DNA of 35,614 bases from a virus. The position numbers were made by a program, and so were the translations under genes. The stretch spans positions 1 to 35,614 of the IMG/VR virus record IMGVR_UViG_3300009504_000016; one strand, written 5' to 3'. Of this stretch, positions 23,944-33,381 are shown piece after piece. The first letter of the stretch is position 1, and each line of letters opens with the position of its first letter. Under the pieces are notes generated by a model. That model ran no database searches. It was given only the letters and a program-made list of their open reading frames with translations, and was not told where the DNA came from.

Positions 23944-24605
23944 GGTTGAATACTCCCGTCTTTATTTAACCTACAATGTGGTAATGATACAAATCTTACC
24001 GGTATGTTTTTGAGATCAATGTGTTGTTTTAATTTAGATTCAGAATTACCTAGTCCTGTAATATGTGTTATATTATTAAAATTATCATATTTAGAACAAT
24101 AATATTTCATGTGTTCGTACGGCCCAAATGCAAATCTATCGTACAGACCGCTATAACCCTCATGGTTTGGAATTGTAATACCATTAAACGGTGTATAATT
24201 AAATTTTTCTGTAACTATAATATCTGCTCTAATTCTAAATATTACATCATAATTAATATTTTGGATACTTCTATATTTGTCAAATAATTCAAATACTCTT
24301 TTTACACCATACCATTGTAAATAATAATGCTGCATTCTGCCCAATAAAGGATATCCGTTACGTTGTAGTTTACTGTTAGAATATGTTATATTATTATTAT
24401 AATTAGATATATCAGGGTGTATTTGATCCCTTTCAGCAAGTACTGATGTTGGCAACCAATTATCTGTTAATAATTTTAAATCAATATCTGGTATATAAAA
24501 AAATGTATCATACGATTCAAAGGAGGAAAATAAATTATTTTTTAACCCATTAATACATAATGGAAATCCCCTAAGTTGACCAGAAAATAAAAAGGCTGCG
24601 TTCAT
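23940..24605 (-). CDS. Putative glycosyltransferase-like protein
   Basis: 221 residues. The start MNAAFLFSGQLRGF and the central YDVIFRIRADIIV are the two signature segments of a family of small putative glycosyltransferases found in surface-polysaccharide clusters. The RxRxD-type motif probably holds the donor-metal site. The specific donor and acceptor are unknown. It overlaps the neighbours on both sides by 4 bases, so it is part of a coupled operon. Confidence 0.6.
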   Translation of the reverse strand: MNAAFLFSGQLRGFPLCINGLKNNLFSSFESYDTFFYIPDIDLKLLTDNWLPTSVLAERDQIHPDISNYNNNITYSNSKLQRNGYPLLGRMQHYYLQWYGVKRVFELFDKYRSIQNINYDVIFRIRADIIVTEKFNYTPFNGITIPNHEGYSGLYDRFAFGPYEHMKYYCSKYDNFNNITHITGLGNSESKLKQHIDLKNIPVRFVSLPHCRLNKDGSIQP

Positions 24606-25249
24606 ACGTCCTTTCGTTTAAACCCTGCCGCCCCATTTCTTACATGTGGTAGGTTAAATAACAATTCCCATTTATCGTCATTTTTTAATTCACAATATAT
24701 TTGATTACACTTGTATGAATGATGAACATCATCTAATAAAAACACATTCGTTTTGTCTTTAAGTAATGTATACTCACTATACCCAGTAAATTCTCCACCA
24801 TCTATTAGAACTACATCCCAACGTTCCGTCTTGTCTGTATCTAGAAACCCATGTTGTATTTCCTGCATTTGTTTAACATCACGTTCATACCAACCTTTTA
24901 CCAAACTATAATCATATTGGGTGTTTTTATTGTATGGAGAGTTCCACACATCGGTTTCAAAATCTTTAGCTAATAAACTCGTATATGATATTGATGGTAT
25001 ACAGCTACTATGTACATTTGGATAATTGCTGATTATATTTTGCAACTCTTCATGGTTTGGTTTATATGCTTCTAGACATACAAATCGTTCAATATGTACA
25101 TTGGCATTGGAAATTGCCTGTAAAAAGCAACTTGTTGATCCGCTCCCGTCGCCAGATCCTATTTCTAATATATATTTTGGTATATATTTTGTGACAACTT
25201 TGTATATTGTTTTACCAAATTCATCGTTCATTGTTATTTCTGGAATCAT
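24602..25249 (-). CDS. SAM-dependent methyltransferase
   Basis: 215 residues. Motif I is YILEIGSGDGSGSTS at ~26-40, followed by FVCLEAYKPNHEEL, WDVVLIDGGEFTGY and FLLDDVHHSYKCNQ, the order of class I methyltransferases. The LIDGGEF and DDVHHS segments resemble FkbM or Methyltransf_24 sugar/lipid methyltransferases. It is the second methyltransferase of the island and probably also modifies a sugar. The ribosome site is GAGGAT. Confidence 0.7.
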   Translation of the reverse strand: MIPEITMNDEFGKTIYKVVTKYIPKYILEIGSGDGSGSTSCFLQAISNANVHIERFVCLEAYKPNHEELQNIISNYPNVHSSCIPSISYTSLLAKDFETDVWNSPYNKNTQYDYSLVKGWYERDVKQMQEIQHGFLDTDKTERWDVVLIDGGEFTGYSEYTLLKDKTNVFLLDDVHHSYKCNQIYCELKNDDKWELLFNLPHVRNGAAGFKRKDV

Positions 25250-26034
25250 ATGACAATATCCTCTAATTTTATAACCATTGCATTATCCCTAACCCATGGA
25301 AAATAATTTCTTAAATAAACAGGAAACGTTGTTTCTGCTTGCAATCGTTTCCAACCATCAACCGCACCACTATACCCATAATATACTTCTTTAAGTTTTA
25401 ATTGTTCCTCGTATGCATATGCATAATGCCTGAATCCCCAACCAGCTTTTGTTGTTTCGTTTTTTCCATACACAACCATATTGTTAAGATTTAAAACTGG
25501 TGGTTCATGGCTTTTCCAGTTAGTTTGATCTTTAACTATCCATAATCTGTTCCATTCATATGGCATATCACCATAACAATTTTGACCAGATGTTATCAGA
25601 TTTTCACCAACAAAATAATTACATCTAAATTGCATCATTGCATTTCTATTTATTTTCTCGCACTCAATAAACATATTGTTAAGGGTATTGACCGACCAAA
25701 ATTCATCCATATCAATTTGCATTAAAATTGCATTGTTCACTTCGTGTATAAATGAATTACACATTTCTGTCTTCCCGTTCCAATATCCATTAGGGCTTCG
25801 TATAATAACAATTTTATCAGATTTAATTGTATTCAAATATTCGGTAGTTCCATCAATGGATAATCCGTGATTATGAAAATTATCTGGTAGTTTTTTACAC
25901 CAACTCGTATCAGCAACAGGATTTGCAACACCCTCGATAATATACCACTTATCAAATACTTGAGGAATAATTTCCATCTGCTTTTTAATAAACGGAAGAC
26001 CATTCAATACTAGTGTAAATGCAATTTTTTTCAT
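25246..26034 (-). CDS. Glycosyltransferase (GT-A type)
   Basis: 262 residues from the Met at 26034 (MKKIAFTLVLNGLPF), with GGAAGG 9 bases upstream; the longer frame to 26052 lacks a site. The metal-binding DxD is in LMQIDMDEFW at ~108-117, and the strand order (MKKIAFTLVLNG, IIEGVA, DKIVIIRSPNGYW) fits a nucleotide-diphospho-sugar transferase. The C-terminal WGFRHYAY segment is also typical. Donor and acceptor unknown. It overlaps the preceding gene by 4 bases. Confidence 0.65.
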   Translation of the reverse strand: MKKIAFTLVLNGLPFIKKQMEIIPQVFDKWYIIEGVANPVADTSWCKKLPDNFHNHGLSIDGTTEYLNTIKSDKIVIIRSPNGYWNGKTEMCNSFIHEVNNAILMQIDMDEFWSVNTLNNMFIECEKINRNAMMQFRCNYFVGENLITSGQNCYGDMPYEWNRLWIVKDQTNWKSHEPPVLNLNNMVVYGKNETTKAGWGFRHYAYAYEEQLKLKEVYYGYSGAVDGWKRLQAETTFPVYLRNYFPWVRDNAMVIKLEDIVI

Positions 26035-26747
26035 AGTCGTATATCCTTCCATGTTTCTCGTAAAATTGGATAATCAATATCTGTCGTGCATAATGGCTTT
26101 CGTATTCGAGTTTTAGTATTCTTAAACCCTAGCTGATCAATTAGATTAACATAGCAACTATCAATAAGCAGTAATTTATCAGCACGTTCAATTAAAAGCA
26201 ACCAATCCAAGAAATTATCCGTAATTGGTTTTATTTCTATTAGTTGGTATTCACGTCTTATATCATCTGGTATAGTTATATTCACTGTTTCTTCTGAACC
26301 CACAAATTGATATAACAGATATTTACCAGTTGGGTTGATTTTGTTATATAATTCGAGTTCACGATTATTATCCCGTTTAATAAAATCCTTTAACCCCCAT
26401 TTTAGTTCGAATGGTACTTGTGATAAATAGTATTTATATTCATCAAAATGCATCCCAGATTGTCTCCATTGTTGTGTTAAATTATCTGGTCGTTGAAATC
26501 CGAATTGTAAGTCAAGTATTTTAATATCGGGATAGCAAGCTAAAATTGATCTCGATGATTGTAAATGATAAACCGATTCTACTGGGATAAAATTTACAAA
26601 CTCAATGGCATTTGAAAATGCTCGTATTAATTGATGTGCAATAGGCCATATAATTTGGTATCCTTGATCAAAATAATATTTTGCAATAGGAAGGCATATA
26701 AGTATATCACCTATTTTTCCAGTTTGAATTATTCCTATTTTTTTCAT
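26031..26747 (-). CDS. GT9-like (heptosyltransferase-like) glycosyltransferase
   Basis: 238 residues from the Met at 26747, with a GGGGAAAAT site. The N-terminus KIGIIQTGKIGDILICLPIAKYY is the hallmark of the ADP-heptose:LPS heptosyltransferase family, with LDLQFG, LLYQFVG and ERADKLLLIDS forming the second Rossmann domain. It is shorter than typical heptosyltransferases (about 330-350). It may transfer a heptose or another sugar. It overlaps the upstream gene by about 40 bases. Confidence 0.7.
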   Translation of the reverse strand: MKKIGIIQTGKIGDILICLPIAKYYFDQGYQIIWPIAHQLIRAFSNAIEFVNFIPVESVYHLQSSRSILACYPDIKILDLQFGFQRPDNLTQQWRQSGMHFDEYKYYLSQVPFELKWGLKDFIKRDNNRELELYNKINPTGKYLLYQFVGSEETVNITIPDDIRREYQLIEIKPITDNFLDWLLLIERADKLLLIDSCYVNLIDQLGFKNTKTRIRKPLCTTDIDYPILRETWKDIRL

Positions 26748-27537
26748 ATTTTCCCCAAAACTCTTTTTCAATATTTATTTCCGTTTTATCAAATACAAGT
26801 AGATTTGATGCCGCTCTGCTACGGTTTGGTATTAATATTATGTTAATGTATCTATCTATTATATCCAACTCTTTGCTGTAAATTGTTTTCATTTGGTTTT
26901 TATTAAAATCAAAAAGTAACGATTTTTTGTGACTTACATTTTCGTGATACGGATGAAAGCAAAAATAATCCTTATTACCGAGTTCTGCGTTCCCGTACAA
27001 CCGCATTACAGTTGCATATATCGGATCAAAACATGGTGTTGCATATACAAAATCCCTAAACAAATAGCTATTATTTTTATACCACTCAGTTTTAAACGCA
27101 AAAACATCATATCCACATATTTCCATACGTATTGGTATTATATTATCGGATATTGTCGTTGGCGTATGACAATCTATTCTTGAAAATGGAATACTGTCAT
27201 AGTCGCTATGAATAACATATTCTATAAGACGTTTGGTTAATAAAATATCGCTATTTAAGAATATAAAATAGTCGGTTTTAAATTCAGATAGTATGTTGAA
27301 CATATCATTTATGTAGGGTTTCTTCGGTTCGACTGGGGATATATCCAAGGATGATCTCTTCAGTTCATTTATCCGTAAAAAATGGTTGGGGGTTGTGATT
27401 ATATCATCTGCATATTGTATACAATATAATTGGATAAACGGTGTATACATATTTTTTAGAATTTGCAACGATTCTATACACAGACGTTGCCGATCAGTAT
27501 CACCAAATAAATTTACTCCTATGGAAATTGTTTTCAT
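26707..27537 (-). CDS. Putative glycosyltransferase (GT-A-like)
   Basis: 276 residues. The sequence opens MKTISIGVNLFGD and has YFIFLNSDILL near residue 92, a strand with an Asn-Ser-Asp in the place of a DxD motif, as in related phage and capsule glycosyltransferases. FDPIYATVM and the C-terminal hydrophobic strands are less distinct. It overlaps the stop of the next upstream gene by 4 bases; no clear ribosome site is present, suggesting coupling. Specificity unknown. Confidence 0.55.
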   Translation of the reverse strand: MKTISIGVNLFGDTDRQRLCIESLQILKNMYTPFIQLYCIQYADDIITTPNHFLRINELKRSSLDISPVEPKKPYINDMFNILSEFKTDYFIFLNSDILLTKRLIEYVIHSDYDSIPFSRIDCHTPTTISDNIIPIRMEICGYDVFAFKTEWYKNNSYLFRDFVYATPCFDPIYATVMRLYGNAELGNKDYFCFHPYHENVSHKKSLLFDFNKNQMKTIYSKELDIIDRYINIILIPNRSRAASNLLVFDKTEINIEKEFWGKYEKNRNNSNWKNR

Positions 27538-29015
27538 ATTATAGTTTTTGGTATATAACTAAAATCAGGTTTGGCACCGTATACCTTTTGTGTATCATGA
27601 GAGTCAACAGCATAATGAGTAACGATATTTTGTATTACAGTGTACAAGTGTTTATTAAAAGACATAAACACCGTTATCGCCCGTTCAAGATGGTGTCCAG
27701 CATATTTGTTACCATTTAAATACGATAATAACTGATTAAAAAAGTTGGATTTAACATATTCTTCAAATATACCTGATTTCATACATATATTAGAAGTTAC
27801 CATCCAATTTGGATTGAATGTTATAGATTCCTTTATAAAATTTGTTAGTCCATTTTTGTATTTACTTTCGATAAACTCACATAATTTATCGGAAAAAATA
27901 TCTCTGGTAAGAAAACAATTCATTTTTGACATGCTAGAAAATCCAAAACAACATACTTCTGGATGTTGTAATATATTCTGGTTTATCTGCTGATACATAT
28001 CTGACTGTAATTTTACATCATATTCAAGAAGTGTAACATATTCAGTCTCGATCAAATTGTTATCAACCAGTGCTTTCCATGCTGTAAATTGTAGATATTC
28101 TTTATGCTGTTCGATGTTTCTAGGTAACTTACAACATACAATTATTTTATCAGTAGATTCTATATCGTGCTGACCGACTAATAAGTATCTGTATTTAGGA
28201 ATATTAACCATCAACTTATTATCTTCGTAATGATTGATAATATTCATATTATGAGCAATAATGAACACCTCATTCAAGGGTTTGAATGATCGGTTTAATA
28301 TTAACTTATTATCTGAAATATATTGTTGATATACCCGTTTACCATGGGTATAGTATCCAATCTGATTATGGGTTCCATTAGTATTTAAATCAATATCACC
28401 ATCAGGTTTATTAGGATCGTATTTACCAGAATGCCAACTCATTCCTTCATAATGAATATAGTATTTACCAACACCATTAAATGTTCCTATTTGAAGTTTC
28501 TTAGATCTAAAATCCTCAAAAAAGGAAGACCCAACATCGTATTTTCTCACATTGGCTGCATTATTTTCCATTCGTTTTCTGTCGAAAAACTTAATACCGT
28601 GTTTTTTGATTTCTTCCACATCAATAAAACACCACCAAGGAGCTATTCTATCATAGAGAAGTTTTCCACCACGGTTTCCTTGATGCTCTCCCATGAGATG
28701 GATATTCCCAGAAGTAATCTGTGTAAACAAATCATCATGCGGTGCATTGAATATTATATCAGTATCAACTAAGAGTGCATACTTTGTCTTGCAATTATCC
28801 AGCAGTAGATCGACAGATGGTGCATGTAACCCACCAGCATTTCTGATATACGGGATTTTGGCATCCTTTAATAATACTTCAGTGTCATCATTAGTAGAAT
28901 TATCACAAATCAGTATATCCTTATGTGTTGGATGTAACCATGTGAATGTCTTAAGCATTCCCATCGTCACTTCGGGTGTATTATATGAGCAGCTTATGAG
29001 TGTTAAATTATACAT
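27534..29015 (-). CDS. Two-domain glycosyltransferase
   Basis: 493 residues from the Met at 29015 (MYNLTLISCSYNTPEV), with an AGGAAA site; the longer frame to 29174 would lie in the preceding gene. The N-terminal domain is GT2-like: LISCSYNTPEVTMGML, ILICDNSTND, then the metal site LLVDTDIIF at ~84-92 and a WHSGKYD acceptor-side segment at ~197-203. The C-terminal half (~250-493) is a second domain with LLEYDVKL, an ECxF-like strand and a hydrophobic helical end that also resembles a glycosyltransferase-type fold, but its activity is unclear. It is the largest transferase of the island. Confidence 0.65.
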   Translation of the reverse strand: MYNLTLISCSYNTPEVTMGMLKTFTWLHPTHKDILICDNSTNDDTEVLLKDAKIPYIRNAGGLHAPSVDLLLDNCKTKYALLVDTDIIFNAPHDDLFTQITSGNIHLMGEHQGNRGGKLLYDRIAPWWCFIDVEEIKKHGIKFFDRKRMENNAANVRKYDVGSSFFEDFRSKKLQIGTFNGVGKYYIHYEGMSWHSGKYDPNKPDGDIDLNTNGTHNQIGYYTHGKRVYQQYISDNKLILNRSFKPLNEVFIIAHNMNIINHYEDNKLMVNIPKYRYLLVGQHDIESTDKIIVCCKLPRNIEQHKEYLQFTAWKALVDNNLIETEYVTLLEYDVKLQSDMYQQINQNILQHPEVCCFGFSSMSKMNCFLTRDIFSDKLCEFIESKYKNGLTNFIKESITFNPNWMVTSNICMKSGIFEEYVKSNFFNQLLSYLNGNKYAGHHLERAITVFMSFNKHLYTVIQNIVTHYAVDSHDTQKVYGAKPDFSYIPKTII

Positions 29016-29862
29016 TAAATAATTTCCTGGCATAATTCTTTTCAATTTGCTCCAGCATTTCCATAACCTTTTCTTGCTTAGTATCAGGAATTTGTTGTGG
29101 GTAAAATCCGTGCTTGTGTTTGAAGTATTCCATTCCCTCTCGAAGGTTAGTATTCCATTCAGCCTCTTTAGCAATTACACTCTTTTGCATACAGTCTGGA
29201 ATATTATCTAAATATTCCCAACTCTTATCAATATCAGCAAAGTACCACCAATTTGGGTGTAAACCAGCTTTGATAATACGATACGTGAGGTCACAATGTT
29301 CCCAGCAGTTTTTATTAAGTCGTTCATCGTGATATCCAACGGCTTTAATAACACCACGAATAAAATACGTAAATGCACCAACACAATTTGGATATAGTGC
29401 AACATTAATATCATTAGAATATTCAACAATCTGTCTTGGGTTTGGTTCACTAGTTTGTTCTAATTCATGTCTCTTATTTATTTGCATAGGCCCTTGTTTT
29501 GTCTGTTTTCTATTTGCAGGACCTTGTAGTGCATAATTCATATGCCAGATACCAGAAACCTCTGCGGTCTTAATGTATTGTTCAAAAACCTTCTCATCTT
29601 TAATGATAACATCATCTTCTATAATAAAGATATGATCACAATCTTTCTGAATTAAATGTCTCATTGCATCGTTTTTGCTAATTCCAACACCTTTATTTTT
29701 TGTGTGTTGGATAACTTGTTTACCACAGTAGATATCATTATTATATGGATCACCATCATTAACTATTATCAATTCATCAACATTTGGTATTAACTGTAAT
29801 GTTTGTTTTACTCTATCCTGTGCATTACAGGTTATATATCCGACCCCTATTTTATTTTTCAT
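29008..29862 (-). CDS. Family 2 glycosyltransferase
   Basis: 284 residues with GGGAGATAC. Key segments: GVGYITCNAQDRV, ELIIVNDGDP, the NKGVGISKNDAM donor-site loop, IFIIEDDVII at ~78-87 with the EDD metal site, and EHCDLTYRIIKAG at ~188-200, a typical GT2 acceptor/base motif (ED/EH with D). It is the first gene of the island after gp47 and overlaps it by 4 bases. It probably adds the first or a branching sugar. Confidence 0.8.
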   Translation of the reverse strand: MKNKIGVGYITCNAQDRVKQTLQLIPNVDELIIVNDGDPYNNDIYCGKQVIQHTKNKGVGISKNDAMRHLIQKDCDHIFIIEDDVIIKDEKVFEQYIKTAEVSGIWHMNYALQGPANRKQTKQGPMQINKRHELEQTSEPNPRQIVEYSNDINVALYPNCVGAFTYFIRGVIKAVGYHDERLNKNCWEHCDLTYRIIKAGLHPNWWYFADIDKSWEYLDNIPDCMQKSVIAKEAEWNTNLREGMEYFKHKHGFYPQQIPDTKQEKVMEMLEQIEKNYARKLFNV

Positions 29863-30923
29863 GTATCTCCCTTGTTACACTTTTCATACAATTCATATGT
29901 TTTTTCTAGAATAGCTTCCTTTTCTTCATAATCGGTGTTTTTAACGAATTCATTTATAGATGCCTTTATATCTACTGCATTATATTCATAGTTGGAATCT
30001 TCAACGGAAACTCGATCCTCTAATAAATAATCCACCTTTAGACTAGCGGCCCCCAACTTATCCAGACTAGATATAAATCCAGATAGTTTTTCCATATATT
30101 TATCCTTTATGCTGTGATCAACAATAAAATTTACAAAATTACCTGTAAACTCTTTATGTATGTCATCTGTTATCTTTCCAGCGGATGTAATTTCAGACAT
30201 TCTTATCCTTTTATGCCTTGGGGATACGGTATTTTCTTTAAATTCATATGCACCAGTAGGTATATCCAAATAATAAAATCCTCGTGGATCAGTACCACAA
30301 TCACCCCAGTCTAATTCATATGGGCTTCCAACATATAAGATTCTTCCGTTTTTATATTTTCTATCGTCTCTCAAATGAAAATGCCCTGAAATTATCATAG
30401 GTGCCTTTTGCAAAAATGGCTCTGATTCTTCACCTTTAATACAAACTTTCATCTTTGATAAATTAAACCCATTAATTTCAAAATGCCCAAAAAGATAATC
30501 ACATCTTGGTATTTGTTCTGTATTTGTTCCCCAAGGACAAAACGCAAGTAATTTTCCAAATATATTATACTCGGTAATCTTGTTTATAATGTTTATGTTT
30601 TCCCAACCAGAAAATAGGGCAAGTGAGTTTACATCTGACCTGGTTTTATAAAAACAATCGTGGTTTCCTACTATGATATTAATGTTAAAATCTTTCCACA
30701 TCGTAAACAATTCATTTACAACATTTATAGACTGAACAGATATTTCTTCACGATCATCATTAACATCTCCACAAATTATTATATCCTTTATATTATCTTT
30801 CTTTAGTGTTTCTCTAAAGTACTCACCAAATTCCAACGCTATCTTATGCCAATTGGAATTGTTTTGGTGTTTTCCTATATGTATATCAGATACTATAGCA
30901 ACCCGTTCGTCTTTAATATTCAT
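29859..30923 (-). CDS. 47: gp47-like recombination nuclease subunit (SbcD/Mre11 type)
   Basis: 354 residues from the Met at 30923; an alternative Met is at 30941. T4 gp47 is 339. Calcineurin-like phosphoesterase motifs in order: SDIHIG (Asp13, His15), CGDVNDD, GNHDCF, and GHFHLRDD. These are the Mn-binding residues of Mre11-type nucleases. With gp46 it forms the end-resection complex. Its partner gene 46 lies at 16710, separated by the sugar-modification island. It overlaps the gp55 stop by a few bases at either start. Confidence 0.93.
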   Translation of the reverse strand: MNIKDERVAIVSDIHIGKHQNNSNWHKIALEFGEYFRETLKKDNIKDIIICGDVNDDREEISVQSINVVNELFTMWKDFNINIIVGNHDCFYKTRSDVNSLALFSGWENINIINKITEYNIFGKLLAFCPWGTNTEQIPRCDYLFGHFEINGFNLSKMKVCIKGEESEPFLQKAPMIISGHFHLRDDRKYKNGRILYVGSPYELDWGDCGTDPRGFYYLDIPTGAYEFKENTVSPRHKRIRMSEITSAGKITDDIHKEFTGNFVNFIVDHSIKDKYMEKLSGFISSLDKLGAASLKVDYLLEDRVSVEDSNYEYNAVDIKASINEFVKNTDYEEKEAILEKTYELYEKCNKGDT

Positions 30924-30924
30924 A

Positions 30925-31479
30925 TTAAATATTCCCATCATGTTCTTCTACATTATCATCTGGTATATTACCAGTATGAATCAGTGTTTCGTATACCTGT
31001 GTCTGATATCCTATAATAGCCTCATGGTTTCTCTTTTCTTTTTTTATTCTATTACAAAACGCATTGAATGCTATTTTAGTATAATATGAGAACGCATTTC
31101 CCTTTTCTGGACTGAATTTTTTATTTAATAGTGCTTTCATCATTTTTTCTATTGCATCACCAATCATTTCTTCTTTATACGTATAATTAATAAAGTTGGG
31201 TGCAAAGCCAAGCCTAGTGGCGATATCCTTTACCGCCTTTCCTAATTCCTCTGTTAATTTATCATCACTATAAAATTTTACTATTTGATTTTTAAAGGTT
31301 TCAGGATCAACATAGTTTTCTTTAATTTTTATTTTTCTTCCTCTTTTTTTCTTATCTACTAAAAGTTCCGGCGGTAACTCTTCTTCAAATTCCTCAAAGT
31401 CTTCTTTTGAGGTCTTAGCAGAAGCAGATGCGCCATTAATCTCTTCTAAATCACGGTTCGTTAATTTCCTTGATGACAT
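30925..31479 (-). CDS. 55: gp55-like late-transcription sigma factor
   Basis: 184 residues (T4 gp55 is 185). An acidic N-terminus is followed by a basic KKKRGRKIKIK patch at ~43-53, then the sigma region 2-like core: YKEEMIGDAIEKM at ~101-113 and PEKGNAFSYYTKIAFNAFCNR at ~124-144. It directs host RNA polymerase to TATAAATA late promoters, together with gp45 and gp33. Such promoters are present in this window (16736, 21380). It overlaps the 3' end of uvsW by 29 bases. Confidence 0.93.
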   Translation of the reverse strand: MSSRKLTNRDLEEINGASASAKTSKEDFEEFEEELPPELLVDKKKRGRKIKIKENYVDPETFKNQIVKFYSDDKLTEELGKAVKDIATRLGFAPNFINYTYKEEMIGDAIEKMMKALLNKKFSPEKGNAFSYYTKIAFNAFCNRIKKEKRNHEAIIGYQTQVYETLIHTGNIPDDNVEEHDGNI

Positions 31480-32905
31480 ATTTTATTTTTTCCTTATTAT
31501 ACAACGATAATCTCTTGGATAGATGTTTAGTACTATACTCTAAAATATCACAGATGTCAAATATTATTAGCCTATCCTTATTATCGTGCAACCGCAACCC
31601 ACGACCAATAGATTGGATTATTTTTATTTTTGCCTTACCAGCAGACGCAAATAAAATATAGTGTAGGTTCTTAATGTTAATACCAGTACTGAAAATGGCA
31701 GTAATAGCAATGCATATAATGTTATCGCTAGTCTCCATAAGATTTCGTATCTTTTCTCTATCTTCTACATCAACACTACCTCTAATAAAATATACCGTTT
31801 TATTAGAATCAATTTCTGATATAGTTTTTGTAAGAATTTCACCCTGCTCTATTCTGTCAACAAGTATAAGTATATTTTTATCTGTATTATGTGCTAGTTT
31901 AGATATACACCTATTTCTATACTCATTCTTATAGATATAATCACATTCTTCATTATATTTTGCGCTTGGATCTACAACTGTTGCTCGTGTTTTATATACA
32001 AGTGGGATTTTATATTTTATTCTTATAACCTGTACTATTGCATCAGTAATAAAATCCTGCTTTTGTAAGTCGTTAGATGTCTTTCTTAGTAGTATAGGAC
32101 CAAACATTCCTATAATATTCCATTCATCTATTTTATTTTCCGGCATTGTACCACTAAACCCGTATGTGTGTGGTGTATTAACACTCTTTAATAATGAATT
32201 TGCCTTGTTTCCTATTCTAAATTTGTGGCATTCGTCGGCAATAAAAAGATCACATGTATTTAAAATAGAAAGGTCTGCTAATTTACTTTGTAATATGCTT
32301 AAACTTGTGATTATAATCTTTGACGTTTTATCACATGTGTTATCACCAGACCATTTTGATATTACGTTACGATTAACACCATATTGTATGAAGTCCTTAT
32401 ATGTCTGTTCTACTAACTGTATTCCTGGAACAACAATTATTGTTTTGTGATCTTTATGTGAGTTAGCCCGTATGGTTTCCACAAGACTTGCTATGATAAG
32501 TGTTTTTCCAGAAGCTGTAGCAGATACAATAACACCATTACCCTGCTTTAAAGCCTTGGTTACAGCTAATTCCTGATAGTCACGAAGATCATATTTAAGT
32601 TTAACTATATTAGATATATTATAATTACAAAAAAATGCTTCCTTTAATGGTTCTGTAATAATCATTTTATACGGTATGTTAAGATCCCTAACATAATTTG
32701 CTATATCTCCAAACATTCCAAGTTTAAATCGTCCCCCAGGTGTTATAGCATAAGTCCTAATAGGTATAAATCTTCCATAGCGTTGCTTTTTTAACCCCGC
32801 TAATGGATCTTTAACAGAAAAGTGTTCACGTAGATTATCAAGATAATCACTTTGAACAATACCCATTTTTCTTGACTTATCGTAATCAAATATGAATTTT
32901 ATCAA
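31451..32905 (-). CDS. uvsW: UvsW-like DNA/RNA helicase
   Basis: 484 residues (T4 UvsW is 503). The N-terminal ~100 residues form a small accessory domain. SF2 motifs follow: Q motif LRDYQELAV at ~107-115, Walker A ATASGKT at ~129-135, DECHKF (DExH), SGTMPE (motif III) and QSIGRGLR (motif VI). It unwinds recombination intermediates and R-loops and switches phage replication from origin-dependent to recombination-dependent. It lies next to the uvsY-like gene, as in T4. Confidence 0.92.
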   Translation of the reverse strand: MIKFIFDYDKSRKMGIVQSDYLDNLREHFSVKDPLAGLKKQRYGRFIPIRTYAITPGGRFKLGMFGDIANYVRDLNIPYKMIITEPLKEAFFCNYNISNIVKLKYDLRDYQELAVTKALKQGNGVIVSATASGKTLIIASLVETIRANSHKDHKTIIVVPGIQLVEQTYKDFIQYGVNRNVISKWSGDNTCDKTSKIIITSLSILQSKLADLSILNTCDLFIADECHKFRIGNKANSLLKSVNTPHTYGFSGTMPENKIDEWNIIGMFGPILLRKTSNDLQKQDFITDAIVQVIRIKYKIPLVYKTRATVVDPSAKYNEECDYIYKNEYRNRCISKLAHNTDKNILILVDRIEQGEILTKTISEIDSNKTVYFIRGSVDVEDREKIRNLMETSDNIICIAITAIFSTGINIKNLHYILFASAGKAKIKIIQSIGRGLRLHDNKDRLIIFDICDILEYSTKHLSKRLSLYNKEKIKYVIKEINEP

Positions 32906-32915
32906 GGGTTCCTTA

Positions 32916-33311
32916 TTATAGCTGTTCCAGCTTCATTATTTCGGTAACGTTTTTTATGTCAAACGTCATACTCTTTAGTATCTGTTCTACTTTATCTAAA
33001 TACATTACCACAAATTCCTGTTCGTTGACACTCTCTTTAAGGCGTATAACAACGTCATTGTTATCTGCGCTTTTTTCTAGTGATGGTCTACTAACCTTAA
33101 CCTTTGGATCTGACAATTGCTTATTTATTATAGCATCCTTTGCCTTTCCTATTAAGGATTTAGTTTTTTCTAACTCAATTTTGTGATTTATAAGCCTAGA
33201 TGCCCATTTATGTTTTATTGCTGGCAGTCGCATTTGACAATCACGCAAATTTAAAACATCAATTTTTGTATCCTGTTCAAGTTCTACTTTATATTTATCT
33301 ATAGTTTCCAT
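32916..33311 (-). CDS. uvsY: UvsY-like recombination mediator
   Basis: 131 residues (T4 UvsY is 137), directly upstream of uvsW as in T4. It is helical with the UvsY pattern: ELEQDTKIDVLNL near the start, KHKWASRLINHKIELEK, a basic middle and a C-terminal FVVMYLDKVEQILKSMTFDIKNV. Short proteins like this evolve fast, so synteny carries much of the assignment. It loads UvsX onto gp32-coated ssDNA. It is the first gene of the leftward cluster. Confidence 0.78.
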   Translation of the reverse strand: METIDKYKVELEQDTKIDVLNLRDCQMRLPAIKHKWASRLINHKIELEKTKSLIGKAKDAIINKQLSDPKVKVSRPSLEKSADNNDVVIRLKESVNEQEFVVMYLDKVEQILKSMTFDIKNVTEIMKLEQL

Positions 33312-33353
33312 TGCTTTTGTCCGGTTTTTAATAAGTATTTCTAGCTACAATAT

Positions 33354-33381
33354 ACTATAGCACAATCATAGGAGAAATCAA
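33354..33381 (-). promoter_or_regulatory. Sigma70-type promoter for the leftward uvsY-uvsW-55-47 cluster
   Basis: On the minus strand: TTGATT (33381-33376), a 16-base spacer and TATAGT (33359-33354) preceded by TGC, an extended -10. It lies in the 70-base divergent gap before uvsY. The -35 box overlaps the ribosome-site region of the divergent plus-strand gene. On the plus strand TATACT at 33351 may be a partner box, with a poor -35. Confidence 0.5.
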
